From: Candidatus Babelota bacterium
GTDB lineage: Bacteria > Babelota > Babeliae > Babelales > Babelaceae
DNA: 64,000 nt
Assembly: GCA_023379005.1 (NCBI GenBank)
Contig: JAMCTG010000005.1
Span: 434,001-498,000 of the forward strand
Direction: 5' to 3'
The notes below the pieces were generated by a model. It made no database searches, was not told the DNA's origin, and saw only the letters and a list, made by a program, of their open reading frames with translations. This document shows positions 24,976-33,026 of this stretch, one piece after another; the first letter of the stretch is position 1, and each line of letters opens with the position of its first letter. Both the position numbers and the translations under genes were made by a program.

Positions 24976-25431
24976 TTAAAGTTGTTCCAACTTCTTTAAT
25001 ATAAAAACTTCTTTTGCTCTCATTTGTCTATAGTCTTTGTCATTTTCATGATCATAACCTAATAAGTGGCAAATACCGTGAACCAAAATTAATTTTAATC
25101 GATCTTCAAAAGTCACATTAAATTTTTTTGAGTCAGAATCAACATATTCAGGGCAAATAATAAGATCACCAAGATTTTTGTCTTCTTCTGTTTCAGGTCG
25201 AATTCTTTTACCAGGCTTTAAATTTGTGTGATAAGAAAAAGATAAAACGTCGGTAGGTTTGTCTTTGCCGCGATATTCTTTATTATATTTTTGAATAACT
25301 TTGGGTGTTGCAAATAAAATTCCTAAATCAAAATCAGCATATTTCAAAATATCAAGAGCCTGTTGGCAGAATTTTTTTATAAACTGCACATCAAGTTTTA
25401 TTTTTTTTTGACTATTTTTGATCTTGATCAT
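24976..25431 (-). CDS. ybeY: endoribonuclease YbeY
   Basis: 151 aa. The zinc site HGICHLLGYDH (about 125-135) matches the family H-G-x-L-H-L-x-GYDH. Upstream are YRGKDKPTDVLSFSY and LGDLIICPEYV, also diagnostic. YbeY acts in 16S rRNA 3' maturation and ribosome quality control. The start overlaps the end of valS (ATGA at 25428-25431), so the two are translationally coupled. An internal Ile (GICH) replaces the common Thr or Val. Confidence 0.95.
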   Translation of the reverse strand: MIKIKNSQKKIKLDVQFIKKFCQQALDILKYADFDLGILFATPKVIQKYNKEYRGKDKPTDVLSFSYHTNLKPGKRIRPETEEDKNLGDLIICPEYVDSDSKKFNVTFEDRLKLILVHGICHLLGYDHENDKDYRQMRAKEVFILKKLEQL

Positions 25432-27914
25432 TTTTCTAATTTAATTTGAACAAATTTAATTTGTGCTTTATATTTTCCTGGCTCAATTTCTTGCAAAACC
25501 GATTGCGAAATATCTTTGCCAAAATAATGAATATTTTTAGCTTTAGTTATTCCCTTAATTATAGCCATTTCATTTTTAAAAACTTCAAAACTTATTTCAT
25601 CAGGACTATAAATATCTAAATCTTCAATATCAGTTCTTAAAGAAAGTTGTTTTTCTGTTTTTAATCTACGAACTTCATGTACAACATATAAAATCAAAGA
25701 CATTTTTTCTACGGCTTTTTCATTTAAAACAATTTTTTGAATATCTACAAATCTTGTCTGATGCAAGGATATTGTACCAATATTCTTTTTGTAAAGATTG
25801 TTATAAAGAGATTCAGTTATATGGGGAACATATGGCGCATACATCTGCAAAATTCGCAACCCGACTTGATACAAAGTTTCCTTTGTTGAATTAACTTCTT
25901 GCTCAGTATAATTTTGCGGATTCATTAACTGATCTTTAATAATCTCAATATAATTATCACAATAATCTGCCCAGAAGAATTTTTCGATTGTATCTAAGGC
26001 TAATCCAAATTCGTTTTGTTCAAAATATTTTTTATAATTTTCAAAACATTGAGAAATTCTGTGCAAAATCCATTCATTTACAGTTCCTGAAATTTTTTCA
26101 TTTTTAGATGAATAATTTTCAAGATACATATGTGCAAATTTAAATGCATTCCATAATTTAACAATTAATTTTTGGCCAATCTTAATCTGGCTATCTGAAA
26201 ATGAAATGTCATAACCCAAATTGCCAGATGCTGTCCAATAACGTAGCGCATCAGCAGGATATGTTTTTAATAAATTATCAGGATCTAATGGTGCATTGCC
26301 TTGAGATTTTGAAATTTTTTGTTTTTCAGTGCTCAAAACATGTCCAGAAATTATAATATTTTTCCACGGAATTGTTTCTTGATGCATCCAAGTTTTTGCA
26401 ATTGTATAAAATGCCCAAGTTCTAATAATGTCATGTGCCTGAGGTCTCATAGACATAGGGATAAAACTATCTTTAGGTTTTTGATCAAACATTGCTAATG
26501 GATCTTGCCCATACAATGACAAACAAATAAATGGTGTAAGCGCAGAGGTGTTCCAAGTGTCCATAACATCTGTGTCTGGAACAATATTTTTTCCGTTACA
26601 TTTTGGACATGGTTTATTATATGGAGTTTCTTGTGGATCGACTGGCAACATATTTTTGTCTGCCATAATTGTAGTATTACAATCTTTGCAATGCCAAGCA
26701 GGGAATGGAATTCCATAAAAACGTTGACGGGAAATACCCCAATCCCAATTTAAATTTTCAACCCAATTTTTATAACGGTCTTTCATAAATTCTGGGTACC
26801 AATTTATTTTGTCACCCAGTTCTAAAAATTTATCTTTATAAGGTAAAATTTTTATAAACCATTGAGGCAGAACAACATATTCGATTTCTTTTTTGCATCG
26901 TTCATGAATATTAACTGAATGCATAATATCTGTTTGCTTTAAAAGTAGTCCGGCTTCTTTTAAAAGTTCTAAAATTTTTTCTCGCGCTGGTTCAACTTTT
27001 AACGAGGACAAATGTGGAATATCTTGTTTGAATTTGCCATCAAGACCGATAGATTGTCTATAAGGTAATTTGAATTTTTTGAACCATTCAACATCCATTT
27101 TATCGCCAAAAGTACAAACCATTACAAGACCTGTACCTTTTTCAATTTCTACAGATTCATCTTGCAAGATAGGGACTTTGTGACCAAATATTGGAACTAT
27201 CGCTTCTTGGCCTTTTAAATCTTTATATCTTGAATCTTTTGGATTGTATAAAAGTGCAACACAAGAAGGTAATAATTCAGGCCGGGTTGTTGCAATTTTT
27301 AAATCTTTACCATCGGCAGTCTTGAATAGAATTTCATTAAATTTGCCTGGCTTTTGTGCATCATCAAGCTCGGCTTGAGCTACAGACGTTCTACATGTTG
27401 TGCAATATAATGCAGGTTCGTCTTTTCTGTATAAAAAGCCTTTATTAAATAAATCAATGCATGACAATTGTGAAATTATTCTAGTTCTTTTATCAATTGT
27501 GGCATATGACAATGACCAGTCAACCGATAAACCCATTCTTTGCCATAATTTTTTAAATTGCTCTTCAACAGCGACCGTTTCTTTTAAACAAAGTTCGATA
27601 AAAGCAGAACGACTCATATTATGAGCAACAATATTATTCTTTTTTTCAACAAAACGTTCTGTAGGTAAACCATTATCATCAAAACCAAATGGGTAAAAAA
27701 CTGAATAACCGCTCATTCTTTTATAACGCGCAATAATATCTGTTTGCGTATAGGAAAAAATATGCCCAATATGCAAAGACCCCGATACCGTTGGAGGAGG
27801 GGTATCTATGCTATATATAGGTCCTGGGTTATTAGAACAGGAATATGTATTTTCTTGTTCCCATAGTTTTTGAGCTTCAAGTTCACTAGTTTGATGATTG
27901 TACTGTTTATCCAT
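25428..27914 (-). CDS. valS: valyl-tRNA synthetase, short form lacking a C-terminal coiled-coil arm
   Basis: 828 aa. The class I signature is PPPTVSGSLHIGHIFSYTQTD (about 39-59) and the second is KISKSQGN in place of KMSKS. The editing domain includes TTRPELLPSCVALLYNP, and a zinc pair CKDCN...CPKCN is present (about 406-444). The protein ends shortly after the anticodon-binding helices and lacks the long C-terminal coiled coil of E. coli ValRS (951 aa). Forms of about this length are typical of archaea and of Rickettsia, so a transfer history is possible; that is inference. ybeY is coupled behind it. Confidence 0.95.
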   Translation of the reverse strand: MDKQYNHQTSELEAQKLWEQENTYSCSNNPGPIYSIDTPPPTVSGSLHIGHIFSYTQTDIIARYKRMSGYSVFYPFGFDDNGLPTERFVEKKNNIVAHNMSRSAFIELCLKETVAVEEQFKKLWQRMGLSVDWSLSYATIDKRTRIISQLSCIDLFNKGFLYRKDEPALYCTTCRTSVAQAELDDAQKPGKFNEILFKTADGKDLKIATTRPELLPSCVALLYNPKDSRYKDLKGQEAIVPIFGHKVPILQDESVEIEKGTGLVMVCTFGDKMDVEWFKKFKLPYRQSIGLDGKFKQDIPHLSSLKVEPAREKILELLKEAGLLLKQTDIMHSVNIHERCKKEIEYVVLPQWFIKILPYKDKFLELGDKINWYPEFMKDRYKNWVENLNWDWGISRQRFYGIPFPAWHCKDCNTTIMADKNMLPVDPQETPYNKPCPKCNGKNIVPDTDVMDTWNTSALTPFICLSLYGQDPLAMFDQKPKDSFIPMSMRPQAHDIIRTWAFYTIAKTWMHQETIPWKNIIISGHVLSTEKQKISKSQGNAPLDPDNLLKTYPADALRYWTASGNLGYDISFSDSQIKIGQKLIVKLWNAFKFAHMYLENYSSKNEKISGTVNEWILHRISQCFENYKKYFEQNEFGLALDTIEKFFWADYCDNYIEIIKDQLMNPQNYTEQEVNSTKETLYQVGLRILQMYAPYVPHITESLYNNLYKKNIGTISLHQTRFVDIQKIVLNEKAVEKMSLILYVVHEVRRLKTEKQLSLRTDIEDLDIYSPDEISFEVFKNEMAIIKGITKAKNIHYFGKDISQSVLQEIEPGKYKAQIKFVQIKLEK

Positions 27915-28029
27915 ATATTATATTAATTTTCGGTATTTAAACGCTTTACTATTATTATAACATATAAAACTAAACTTTGGAAAATACGGGTCCCAATCGA
28001 ATTTATGTTGATTGTGTAAAAAAAGGGAT

Positions 28030-28058
28030 TTGACGCATTTATTTAAAAAAGTTAAGTT
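28030..28058 (+). promoter_or_regulatory. possible promoter of the Skp-like gene
   Basis: TTGACG (28030-28035), a 17-nt spacer and TAAGTT (28053-28058) lie 44 nt upstream of the ATG at 28102, in the divergent region shared with valS. The -10 box is a weak match. Confidence 0.4.
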
Positions 28059-28101
28059 GTAAGAGATTTCAACTTAAATCATCATTTGAAAGGTCTAACT
28101 A

Positions 28102-28725
28102 ATGAAAAAAATGCTTATGAGCTTGGCTTGCACATGCGCAACAGCAATGGCGGCAGATAAAATGGATATGGTGGGAAATATGGTTGCAGTACCTACAAAA
28201 GTTGCTTTCGCAAACTTTAATAAAATATTTAACTTGGAAGATTTAAAAGGCACAGCTGATGAATGGCAAGATGGTGTTGCTGATCTTCAAATTCAGCTTC
28301 AAGCAAAAGATGCTGAAATCCAAAAAATGGATCAAGAATTAAGAAAAACAGTTGCAGCTTTAAAGAATATGGAAAAATCTGAAGTTGGATCCCAAGAAGC
28401 ACGTGAAAAACGCACTCAAGAAGCTATGAAAATGCAACAAGAAATGCAAATGGCTTACCAAGCTTTTGAACAAGCTCGTGTTCAAGGCCTTCAAGAATTG
28501 TTTACAAAGCTAACAGCTAAAGCAACAAAAGTTGCAGATGATTTAAGAAAGCAACAAGGCTGGGACGGTATTATAATGAGCGGACTTGTATCTGTTGATC
28601 CTAAATTTGATTTAACAGAACAAATTTTACAAGAATTAAATAAGTCTTATGCTCCTGAAAAGAAAAAGCGCGAAGCAGCTAAAGCGGCCGCAAATCAAAA
28701 GAAGAATTCAGAAACTAAAAAATAA
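28102..28725 (+). CDS. Skp/OmpH-like periplasmic chaperone
   Basis: 207 aa with signal peptide MKKMLMSLACTCATAMAA. A short strand VAFANFNKIFN is followed by a very long alpha-helical coiled coil (about 55-145, charged and rich in Gln, Glu, Lys and Met). The chain then returns to a strand region WDGIIMSGLVSVDPKFDLTEQILQELNKSY, the OmpH fold layout. Skp carries unfolded outer-membrane proteins through the periplasm, which fits the many beta-barrel genes at 44-50 kb. The Lys/Ala-rich tail (KKKREAAKAAANQKKN) is an extra. A rho-independent terminator follows directly. Confidence 0.82.
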   Translation: MKKMLMSLACTCATAMAADKMDMVGNMVAVPTKVAFANFNKIFNLEDLKGTADEWQDGVADLQIQLQAKDAEIQKMDQELRKTVAALKNMEKSEVGSQEAREKRTQEAMKMQQEMQMAYQAFEQARVQGLQELFTKLTAKATKVADDLRKQQGWDGIIMSGLVSVDPKFDLTEQILQELNKSYAPEKKKREAAKAAANQKKNSETKK

Positions 28726-28731
28726 GTAATT

Positions 28732-28768
28732 AAAAAGCCGGTCTAAACAACCGGCTTTTTAATTTTTC
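28732..28768 (+). terminator. rho-independent terminator after the Skp-like gene
   Basis: AAAAAGCCGG and CCGGCTTTTT form a perfect 10-bp stem (28732-28741 and 28751-28760) with a 9-nt loop, followed by AATTTTTC. It ends 6 nt before the pth start, so pth needs its own promoter or readthrough. Confidence 0.9.
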
Positions 28769-28773
28769 TAACT

Positions 28774-29301
28774 ATGCAAAATAACATTCGTGCAATTATT
28801 GGCCTTGGAAATCCTGGCCATAAATATGAAAATACTCGCCATAATATTGGTTTTAAAATTCTAGATGCATTAGCACAAAAATTTAATGTTTCATTTAGAA
28901 TTAAAGATCAAATGGAAATTGCACAAGCAGAAATTGACGATACAAAAGTTTATCTTATAAAACCTCAAACATACATGAATGATTCTGGAAAAGTTTTACC
29001 AGAACTTTTAAAAAAAGGAATCAAACCAGAAGAAATTCTTGTTGTACATGATGAACTTGAATTGCCATTTGGAAGAGCTAATTTTAAATTTGGTGGCAGC
29101 GCCAAAGGTCATAACGGTCTAAAATCAATTATTTCTGTAATTGGGGACAAATTCCATAGATTTCGTTTTGGAATCGGCAGACCACAAGATAGAAATGAGG
29201 TTCCTGATTATGTACTTTCTAATTTTTCTCAACAAGAAAATGTTGAAAATTTAATCGAGCAAAATTCTAAAGAAATTTATGAATTTGTAAAATTAAATTG
29301 A
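28774..29301 (+). CDS. pth: peptidyl-tRNA hydrolase
   Basis: 175 aa. IIGLGNPGHKYENTRHNIGF (8-27) contains the catalytic His23. PQTYMNDSG and VVHDELELPFGRANFKFGGSAKGHNGLKSI are the other family blocks, and RFGIGRP is also present. The enzyme frees tRNA from prematurely released peptidyl-tRNA. The C-terminus is slightly short but the fold is complete. It sits right after the terminator of the Skp-like gene, which is unusual spacing for an essential gene. The promoter may overlap the terminator or transcription may read through. Confidence 0.95.
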   Translation: MQNNIRAIIGLGNPGHKYENTRHNIGFKILDALAQKFNVSFRIKDQMEIAQAEIDDTKVYLIKPQTYMNDSGKVLPELLKKGIKPEEILVVHDELELPFGRANFKFGGSAKGHNGLKSIISVIGDKFHRFRFGIGRPQDRNEVPDYVLSNFSQQENVENLIEQNSKEIYEFVKLN

Positions 29302-29359
29302 ATATTAATTATAAAATCCAATTTAAAATTAAACTAAATTATTTTCTAGAATCTAAAAA

Positions 29360-29899
29360 TTAAAAATCCAAATAATCCAATATACTAATAGGATGTTTTG
29401 TATTTGGCGAAACAAGTTCAACTCTTTTGGTTTTAAGAGAACATAATACTATTTCTGCCTTACAATACTCATAATTAACACGAGCAACTATTTCTGGGGA
29501 TATTGGTTGCTCCCAAAGTTGTTCCATTTCTAGCGCCCATGCTAAAAATTCAGCTATTTTCGGGTGATTAAAATCTCTAGCATTATCCAGTGCAGTTTTT
29601 CCAAACATATCTTTATGATTAAGAGAAGCGTTTTTTGATACCAGAAAATTTACAATATCTTCATAGCCGTGCATTGCAGCGATCATTAAAGAAGTTTGCC
29701 CTGCATGATCTGTAGAATCAATATTTGCACCACCATTTACAACTTTTTTTAATAAATCTAATCGGTTATGTTTGGCACATAACATCGGCGCATTGTTATA
29801 AAGATTTAACATAGCTTCCCGGTCTTTTATTCTTTGTAGAGAATCCATTGCAGTTAAGTTAATTAATAAAATTGATAATATAAAAATTTTTCTAAACAT
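29360..29899 (-). CDS. exported ankyrin-repeat protein (about 3 repeats)
   Basis: 179 aa from the ATG at 29899, which begins with a signal peptide (MFRKIFILSILLINLTAMD) nearly identical to that of the next ankyrin gene. The longer form from 29977 overlaps the upstream gene. Repeats of the type D-x-x-G-x-T-x-LMIA-A-x-x-GH are seen at about 48-145: DHAGQTSLMIAAMHGYEDIVNFLVSKNA and DMFGKTALDNARDFNHPKIAEFLAWA. The tail (ISPEIVARVNYEYCKAEIV) resembles the tail of the gene upstream (VSPEIAEQAAKELKEAG). An effector-like role in a host is inferred. Motif O1 lies at -57. Confidence 0.85.
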   Translation of the reverse strand: MFRKIFILSILLINLTAMDSLQRIKDREAMLNLYNNAPMLCAKHNRLDLLKKVVNGGANIDSTDHAGQTSLMIAAMHGYEDIVNFLVSKNASLNHKDMFGKTALDNARDFNHPKIAEFLAWALEMEQLWEQPISPEIVARVNYEYCKAEIVLCSLKTKRVELVSPNTKHPISILDYLDF

Positions 29900-29955
29900 G
29901 TTATTTGCCTTATATAATAAATATTTTCTAGTTATATAATATAAGTGATAATTTT

Positions 29956-29969
29956 CAGTTAGCAAATGG
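29956..29969 (-). promoter_or_regulatory. degenerate copy of the ankyrin-gene upstream motif (O1)
   Basis: On the minus strand CCATTTGCTAACTG matches 9 of 14 positions of the motif found upstream of the other ankyrin genes (consensus YTATTTACWAATAR). Its near edge lies 57 nt from the start codon at 29899, as in the others. It directly follows the stop of the upstream ankyrin gene. Confidence 0.35.
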
Positions 29970-31433
29970 TTATTCAATATATCCAGCTTCTTTTAATTCT
30001 TTTGCAGCCTGTTCTGCGATTTCTGGAGATACTTCACTTTGCAACAGACGATCTATTTCAGCTGCATCTTTCAAAAGTTCTGCTATTCCTCTATGATGAG
30101 CTTCTTGTGCTAATATATGTGCAGTTTTTCCATATTTATTCATCAAATTCAGATTTGCATTTTTTCCTACAAGCAATCGGACAATGTCTATATTGCCATT
30201 TTTACTAGCCCACATTAAGGGAGTATACCAAGATTTGCTTTGCACGTTGACGTTAGCGCCTTTATCTAAAAGCATTTTTACAACATCTGCACGATCTTTT
30301 TTTGCAGCTAACCCTAATGGTGTGGTCCATGATTTATTTTTAATATTAACATCAGCACCAATATCTATTAATTTTGTTACAATATCTGAAGATCCTTCTT
30401 CAATTGCAAACATTAAAGCCGTATCTCCATATTTATTTTTTTCATTAACATTTGCTCCAAATTCTAATAATAATTGAACCAAATCAGCGTCATTACTAAA
30501 AGCTGCAACCATTAAAGGCGTTTGTCCATTTTTATTTTTTGCATTTACATTAGCGCCCTTTGATGCTAAAAATTTTATTGTTTTTAGCAATTCAGGATCT
30601 CTAGAATTTAGCGGTGCATCAACATATAAATTAACAATAGATAAAATTGTACTATATCCAAGATTACTTTTTGAATTAATATCAGCACCAGAACCTAAAA
30701 GCATTTTAGCTATTCGTTCATTGCGGACAAGAGCAAGTGCACTATATCCGCGAGAATCTTTTTCATTAATGTTAAAAACTTTATTTCGAAGCAACATGTC
30801 TACAACTTCAGGTAGGTCAGCCTCTGTTGCAAGCATTAACAAATTTTTTCCTTTATTATCTCTTATTGAGTTATCAAATTTATTAATTTTTATGAGTAGA
30901 TTAATTAACAATGGTAAATCATTAATTTCTTTTTTTAGAGCATCAGGTATATTTTGGCTGCCTACTACCAATTCTCTTTTTTTAGCTACTTTATCAAATA
31001 TATATATATTTAAATTTTTGATATCATCCTTTGTTAATTCCACATTCAATAATCTTTTATATTCTTGAATGATAATGGGACGTAATGTAGGGCTTATTCC
31101 TGCCAATCGTAATAGATTTTTTAAACTTTCTATGATGTATTTGGGACTTCTATCACCTAAATTAACTACATAATCATGAATTTTTGCTATTGTTTCTACT
31201 GGCAATGCTTCTAAAGGCGATATTTCTCCAATTTCTCTCTTTTTTTCAGGACGTTCAGATTCTAATTCTTCAGCCTTGCGTTTTCCTTTTTGCACAATTT
31301 CCATAGGCTCGCCCTTCGTAGCTTCAGCGTAGTAGGGCTCTTCTTCCTCTTCTTTTCCAGAAGAAGGTTTTCTTTCCATTGCGAAGAGATCAACGGATAT
31401 CAGAGATAATATTAAGAAAATCTTTCTAAACAT
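29970..31433 (-). CDS. exported ankyrin-repeat protein (about 8 repeats) with an in-frame repeat insertion
   Basis: 487 aa. Signal peptide MFRKIFLILSLISVDLFAM, then an acidic and basic low-complexity region that contains the inserted element EPYYAEATKGEP (residues 32-43). Next comes a helical part beginning PLEALPVETIAKIHDYVVNL, which is faintly F-box-like (LP-x-E-x3-I). Ankyrin repeats run from about 190 to 460 with clear units such as NGQTPLMVAAFSNDADLVQLLLEFGANVN and KSWTTPLGLAAKKDRADVVKMLLDKGANVN. Such exported proteins are candidates for binding host proteins. Motif O2 lies 59 nt upstream. The F-box comparison is weak. Confidence 0.88.
   Translation of the reverse strand: MFRKIFLILSLISVDLFAMERKPSSGKEEEEEPYYAEATKGEPMEIVQKGKRKAEELESERPEKKREIGEISPLEALPVETIAKIHDYVVNLGDRSPKYIIESLKNLLRLAGISPTLRPIIIQEYKRLLNVELTKDDIKNLNIYIFDKVAKKRELVVGSQNIPDALKKEINDLPLLINLLIKINKFDNSIRDNKGKNLLMLATEADLPEVVDMLLRNKVFNINEKDSRGYSALALVRNERIAKMLLGSGADINSKSNLGYSTILSIVNLYVDAPLNSRDPELLKTIKFLASKGANVNAKNKNGQTPLMVAAFSNDADLVQLLLEFGANVNEKNKYGDTALMFAIEEGSSDIVTKLIDIGADVNIKNKSWTTPLGLAAKKDRADVVKMLLDKGANVNVQSKSWYTPLMWASKNGNIDIVRLLVGKNANLNLMNKYGKTAHILAQEAHHRGIAELLKDAAEIDRLLQSEVSPEIAEQAAKELKEAGYIE
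31305..31340. repeat. short palindromic repeat inserted in frame in the ankyrin gene (family R3)
   Basis: A 36-nt stretch, much richer in G and C than its surroundings, reads CCCTTCGTAGC...GCGTAGTAGGG, an imperfect palindrome. It encodes EPYYAEATKGEP without breaking the frame. It shares the CGTAGC/AGCTACG core with copies at 53630-53665, 54180-54216 and 37738-37766. Confidence 0.6.
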
Positions 31434-31491
31434 ATTTTTCGCCCTATATAGAACTTATACCGTATTATAATAACAATATCAGATTTGCTTT

Positions 31492-31505
31492 CTATTTGTA
31501 AATAG
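31492..31505 (-). promoter_or_regulatory. palindromic motif upstream of the ankyrin gene (O2)
   Basis: CTATTTACAAATAG on the gene strand is a perfect inverted repeat (CTATTT/AAATAG around AC). Its near edge is 59 nt from the start codon. A -10-like TATAAT follows 22 nt downstream with no recognisable -35 box, so it could be an activator site. Confidence 0.5.
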
Positions 31506-31571
31506 TTATATAGGGTAACCACAAGTTGATTTTTAATAAAATCTGTTTATTATTGCCTCAAAAAGGTCTAT

Positions 31572-32486
31572 ATGACAAAATTCAACTTTATTAAAATCTT
31601 ACTTTTCAGTTCCTTCATATTTTTTTGTGAATGTAATTGCAAAATAAAAGCGGTAGTTTTTGATTTAGGAGGGGTACTTTGTCAAACAGATAAGGTCGCA
31701 TTTGCAAAAGAAATATTTAATGCAAAGGATATAATTAATTTAGGATTTACTAGTATTATCTCTTCGGATTTTGCCATTTGGAACTTTCAAGAGCGTGTAT
31801 TAAGTTTAATGTCAGAAATGGAACCCCAAATTTGTGGTGATAATGGTTTTATTGCAAAATATGAGAAATCAGAATTGCCTGAAATTATGTGTAAATGGTT
31901 TAGAGGTGAATTATCTGGACGAAATGTTTATAAACAGGTAAAAAGATACTTTTTAGAACAATATATAAAAAATCCACAAAAATTTAAAAATAAAGCAGAT
32001 TTTAATATTTTGAATCGTATTATAAAAAATATGTTTGACCAACAAAAACTATCAGAAAATACAAAATTAATATCTGACATGTTAGACATTTTAAAAGAAT
32101 TAAAAAAACAAAATTATGAATTATTTATACTTTCAAACTGGTCAAAAGATTCATTTGAAATATTTTATAATTCTGAACATGCACAAGAAATTTTTGAGCT
32201 TTTTAAATCAGATCATATTTTTGTATCAGGTATTACTGGTTTTATGAAACCTGCCAATTCCGCTTATCAAAATTTATTGGGTTATGCTTTTGCAAAATAT
32301 GGTATCCAGCCAGAAGAATGTGTGATGATTGATGACCAACCAGAAAATATAGAAGCTGCTACCAAATTCTGCGGAATGCATGGAATTTTGTTTGATCAAG
32401 ATTTCACTAAATTTCGTTCTGAATTAGAAAAATTTAATATTCTGCAACAACAACCAAAAGGTTGGATGCAATATATTTGGTCATAA
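31572..32486 (+). CDS. exported HAD-superfamily hydrolase (YihX-like)
   Basis: 304 aa with a signal peptide ending near Cys19-Cys23 (FIFFCECNC). The HAD core has motif I VVFDLGGVLC (Asp31), motif II FILSNWSKDSFE, motif III GFMKPANSAYQN and motif IV CVMIDDQPENIEAA. DLGGV plus SNW is typical of the YihX/epoxide-hydrolase-N branch, whose E. coli member dephosphorylates glucose 1-phosphate. The cap region is longer than usual and adds about 80 residues. An exported HAD enzyme is uncommon; its substrate would be outside the cytoplasm. It has no operon partner, and the palindrome O2 lies about 67 nt upstream on this side. Confidence 0.82.
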   Translation: MTKFNFIKILLFSSFIFFCECNCKIKAVVFDLGGVLCQTDKVAFAKEIFNAKDIINLGFTSIISSDFAIWNFQERVLSLMSEMEPQICGDNGFIAKYEKSELPEIMCKWFRGELSGRNVYKQVKRYFLEQYIKNPQKFKNKADFNILNRIIKNMFDQQKLSENTKLISDMLDILKELKKQNYELFILSNWSKDSFEIFYNSEHAQEIFELFKSDHIFVSGITGFMKPANSAYQNLLGYAFAKYGIQPEECVMIDDQPENIEAATKFCGMHGILFDQDFTKFRSELEKFNILQQQPKGWMQYIWS

Positions 32487-32502
32487 CACAATAAAAATTA
32501 TT

Positions 32503-33024
32503 TTAAAATTCATTAGAAATTAAATAATCTTTAAGTATATTAAGCAAAATTGGCAAATCGCTTTTTGCTTTTGCTCCTGATTTAATTTTTTCTTGAATTT
32601 CTGGAATAGAAATCCACTCAGCACTTACAAAATCTTCTCGATTATAATTGGGTGTAATATTCGTGTTAATAATATATACATGCATGAATGCTGAAACATT
32701 AGAATTATGGGGAAAGAGTTTTGCAATAGTTATAAAGTTAAGTGTTGCAACTTCAAGATTTAATTCTTCTCTTGCTTCTCGCTCAAATGCTTCCATATAA
32801 TCCTCACCAGTACTGACATGCCCACCTACACTTACATCTAAACAAGAAGGAAATAGCTTTTTATGAGGCGATCTTAGAGGAATCCATAACTGACCTTTGT
32901 CATTGGCAATAAAAGCATTGATCACGCGAAAATTATGCAATTTTTTTTCGTAAACTTCCGAACGATATTTTTGACCAATAACTTGATCAAATTCATCTAC
33001 AAGATCCAATAATTCGTCATTCAT
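32503..33024 (-). CDS. Nudix hydrolase (isopentenyl-diphosphate isomerase-like)
   Basis: 173 aa. It begins MNDELLDLVDEFDQVIGQKYRSEVYEKKLHNFRVINAFI, characteristic of the Nudix subfamily of YfcD type. The Nudix box is GGHVSTGEDYMEAFEREAREELNLEV (about 66-91), with the expected R-E-x-x-E-E residues. The target diphosphate is unknown. It is separated from the BRO-like gene by only 2 nt, so the two are probably cotranscribed. It ends convergent with the HAD gene. Confidence 0.85.
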   Translation of the reverse strand: MNDELLDLVDEFDQVIGQKYRSEVYEKKLHNFRVINAFIANDKGQLWIPLRSPHKKLFPSCLDVSVGGHVSTGEDYMEAFEREAREELNLEVATLNFITIAKLFPHNSNVSAFMHVYIINTNITPNYNREDFVSAEWISIPEIQEKIKSGAKAKSDLPILLNILKDYLISNEF

Positions 33025-33026
33025 AT

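Noticed and set aside
29970-31433. F-box domain in the large ankyrin protein
   Set aside because: Only the short LPxE...I pattern is seen; the rest of the F-box is not recognisable, so it is kept as a weak remark only.
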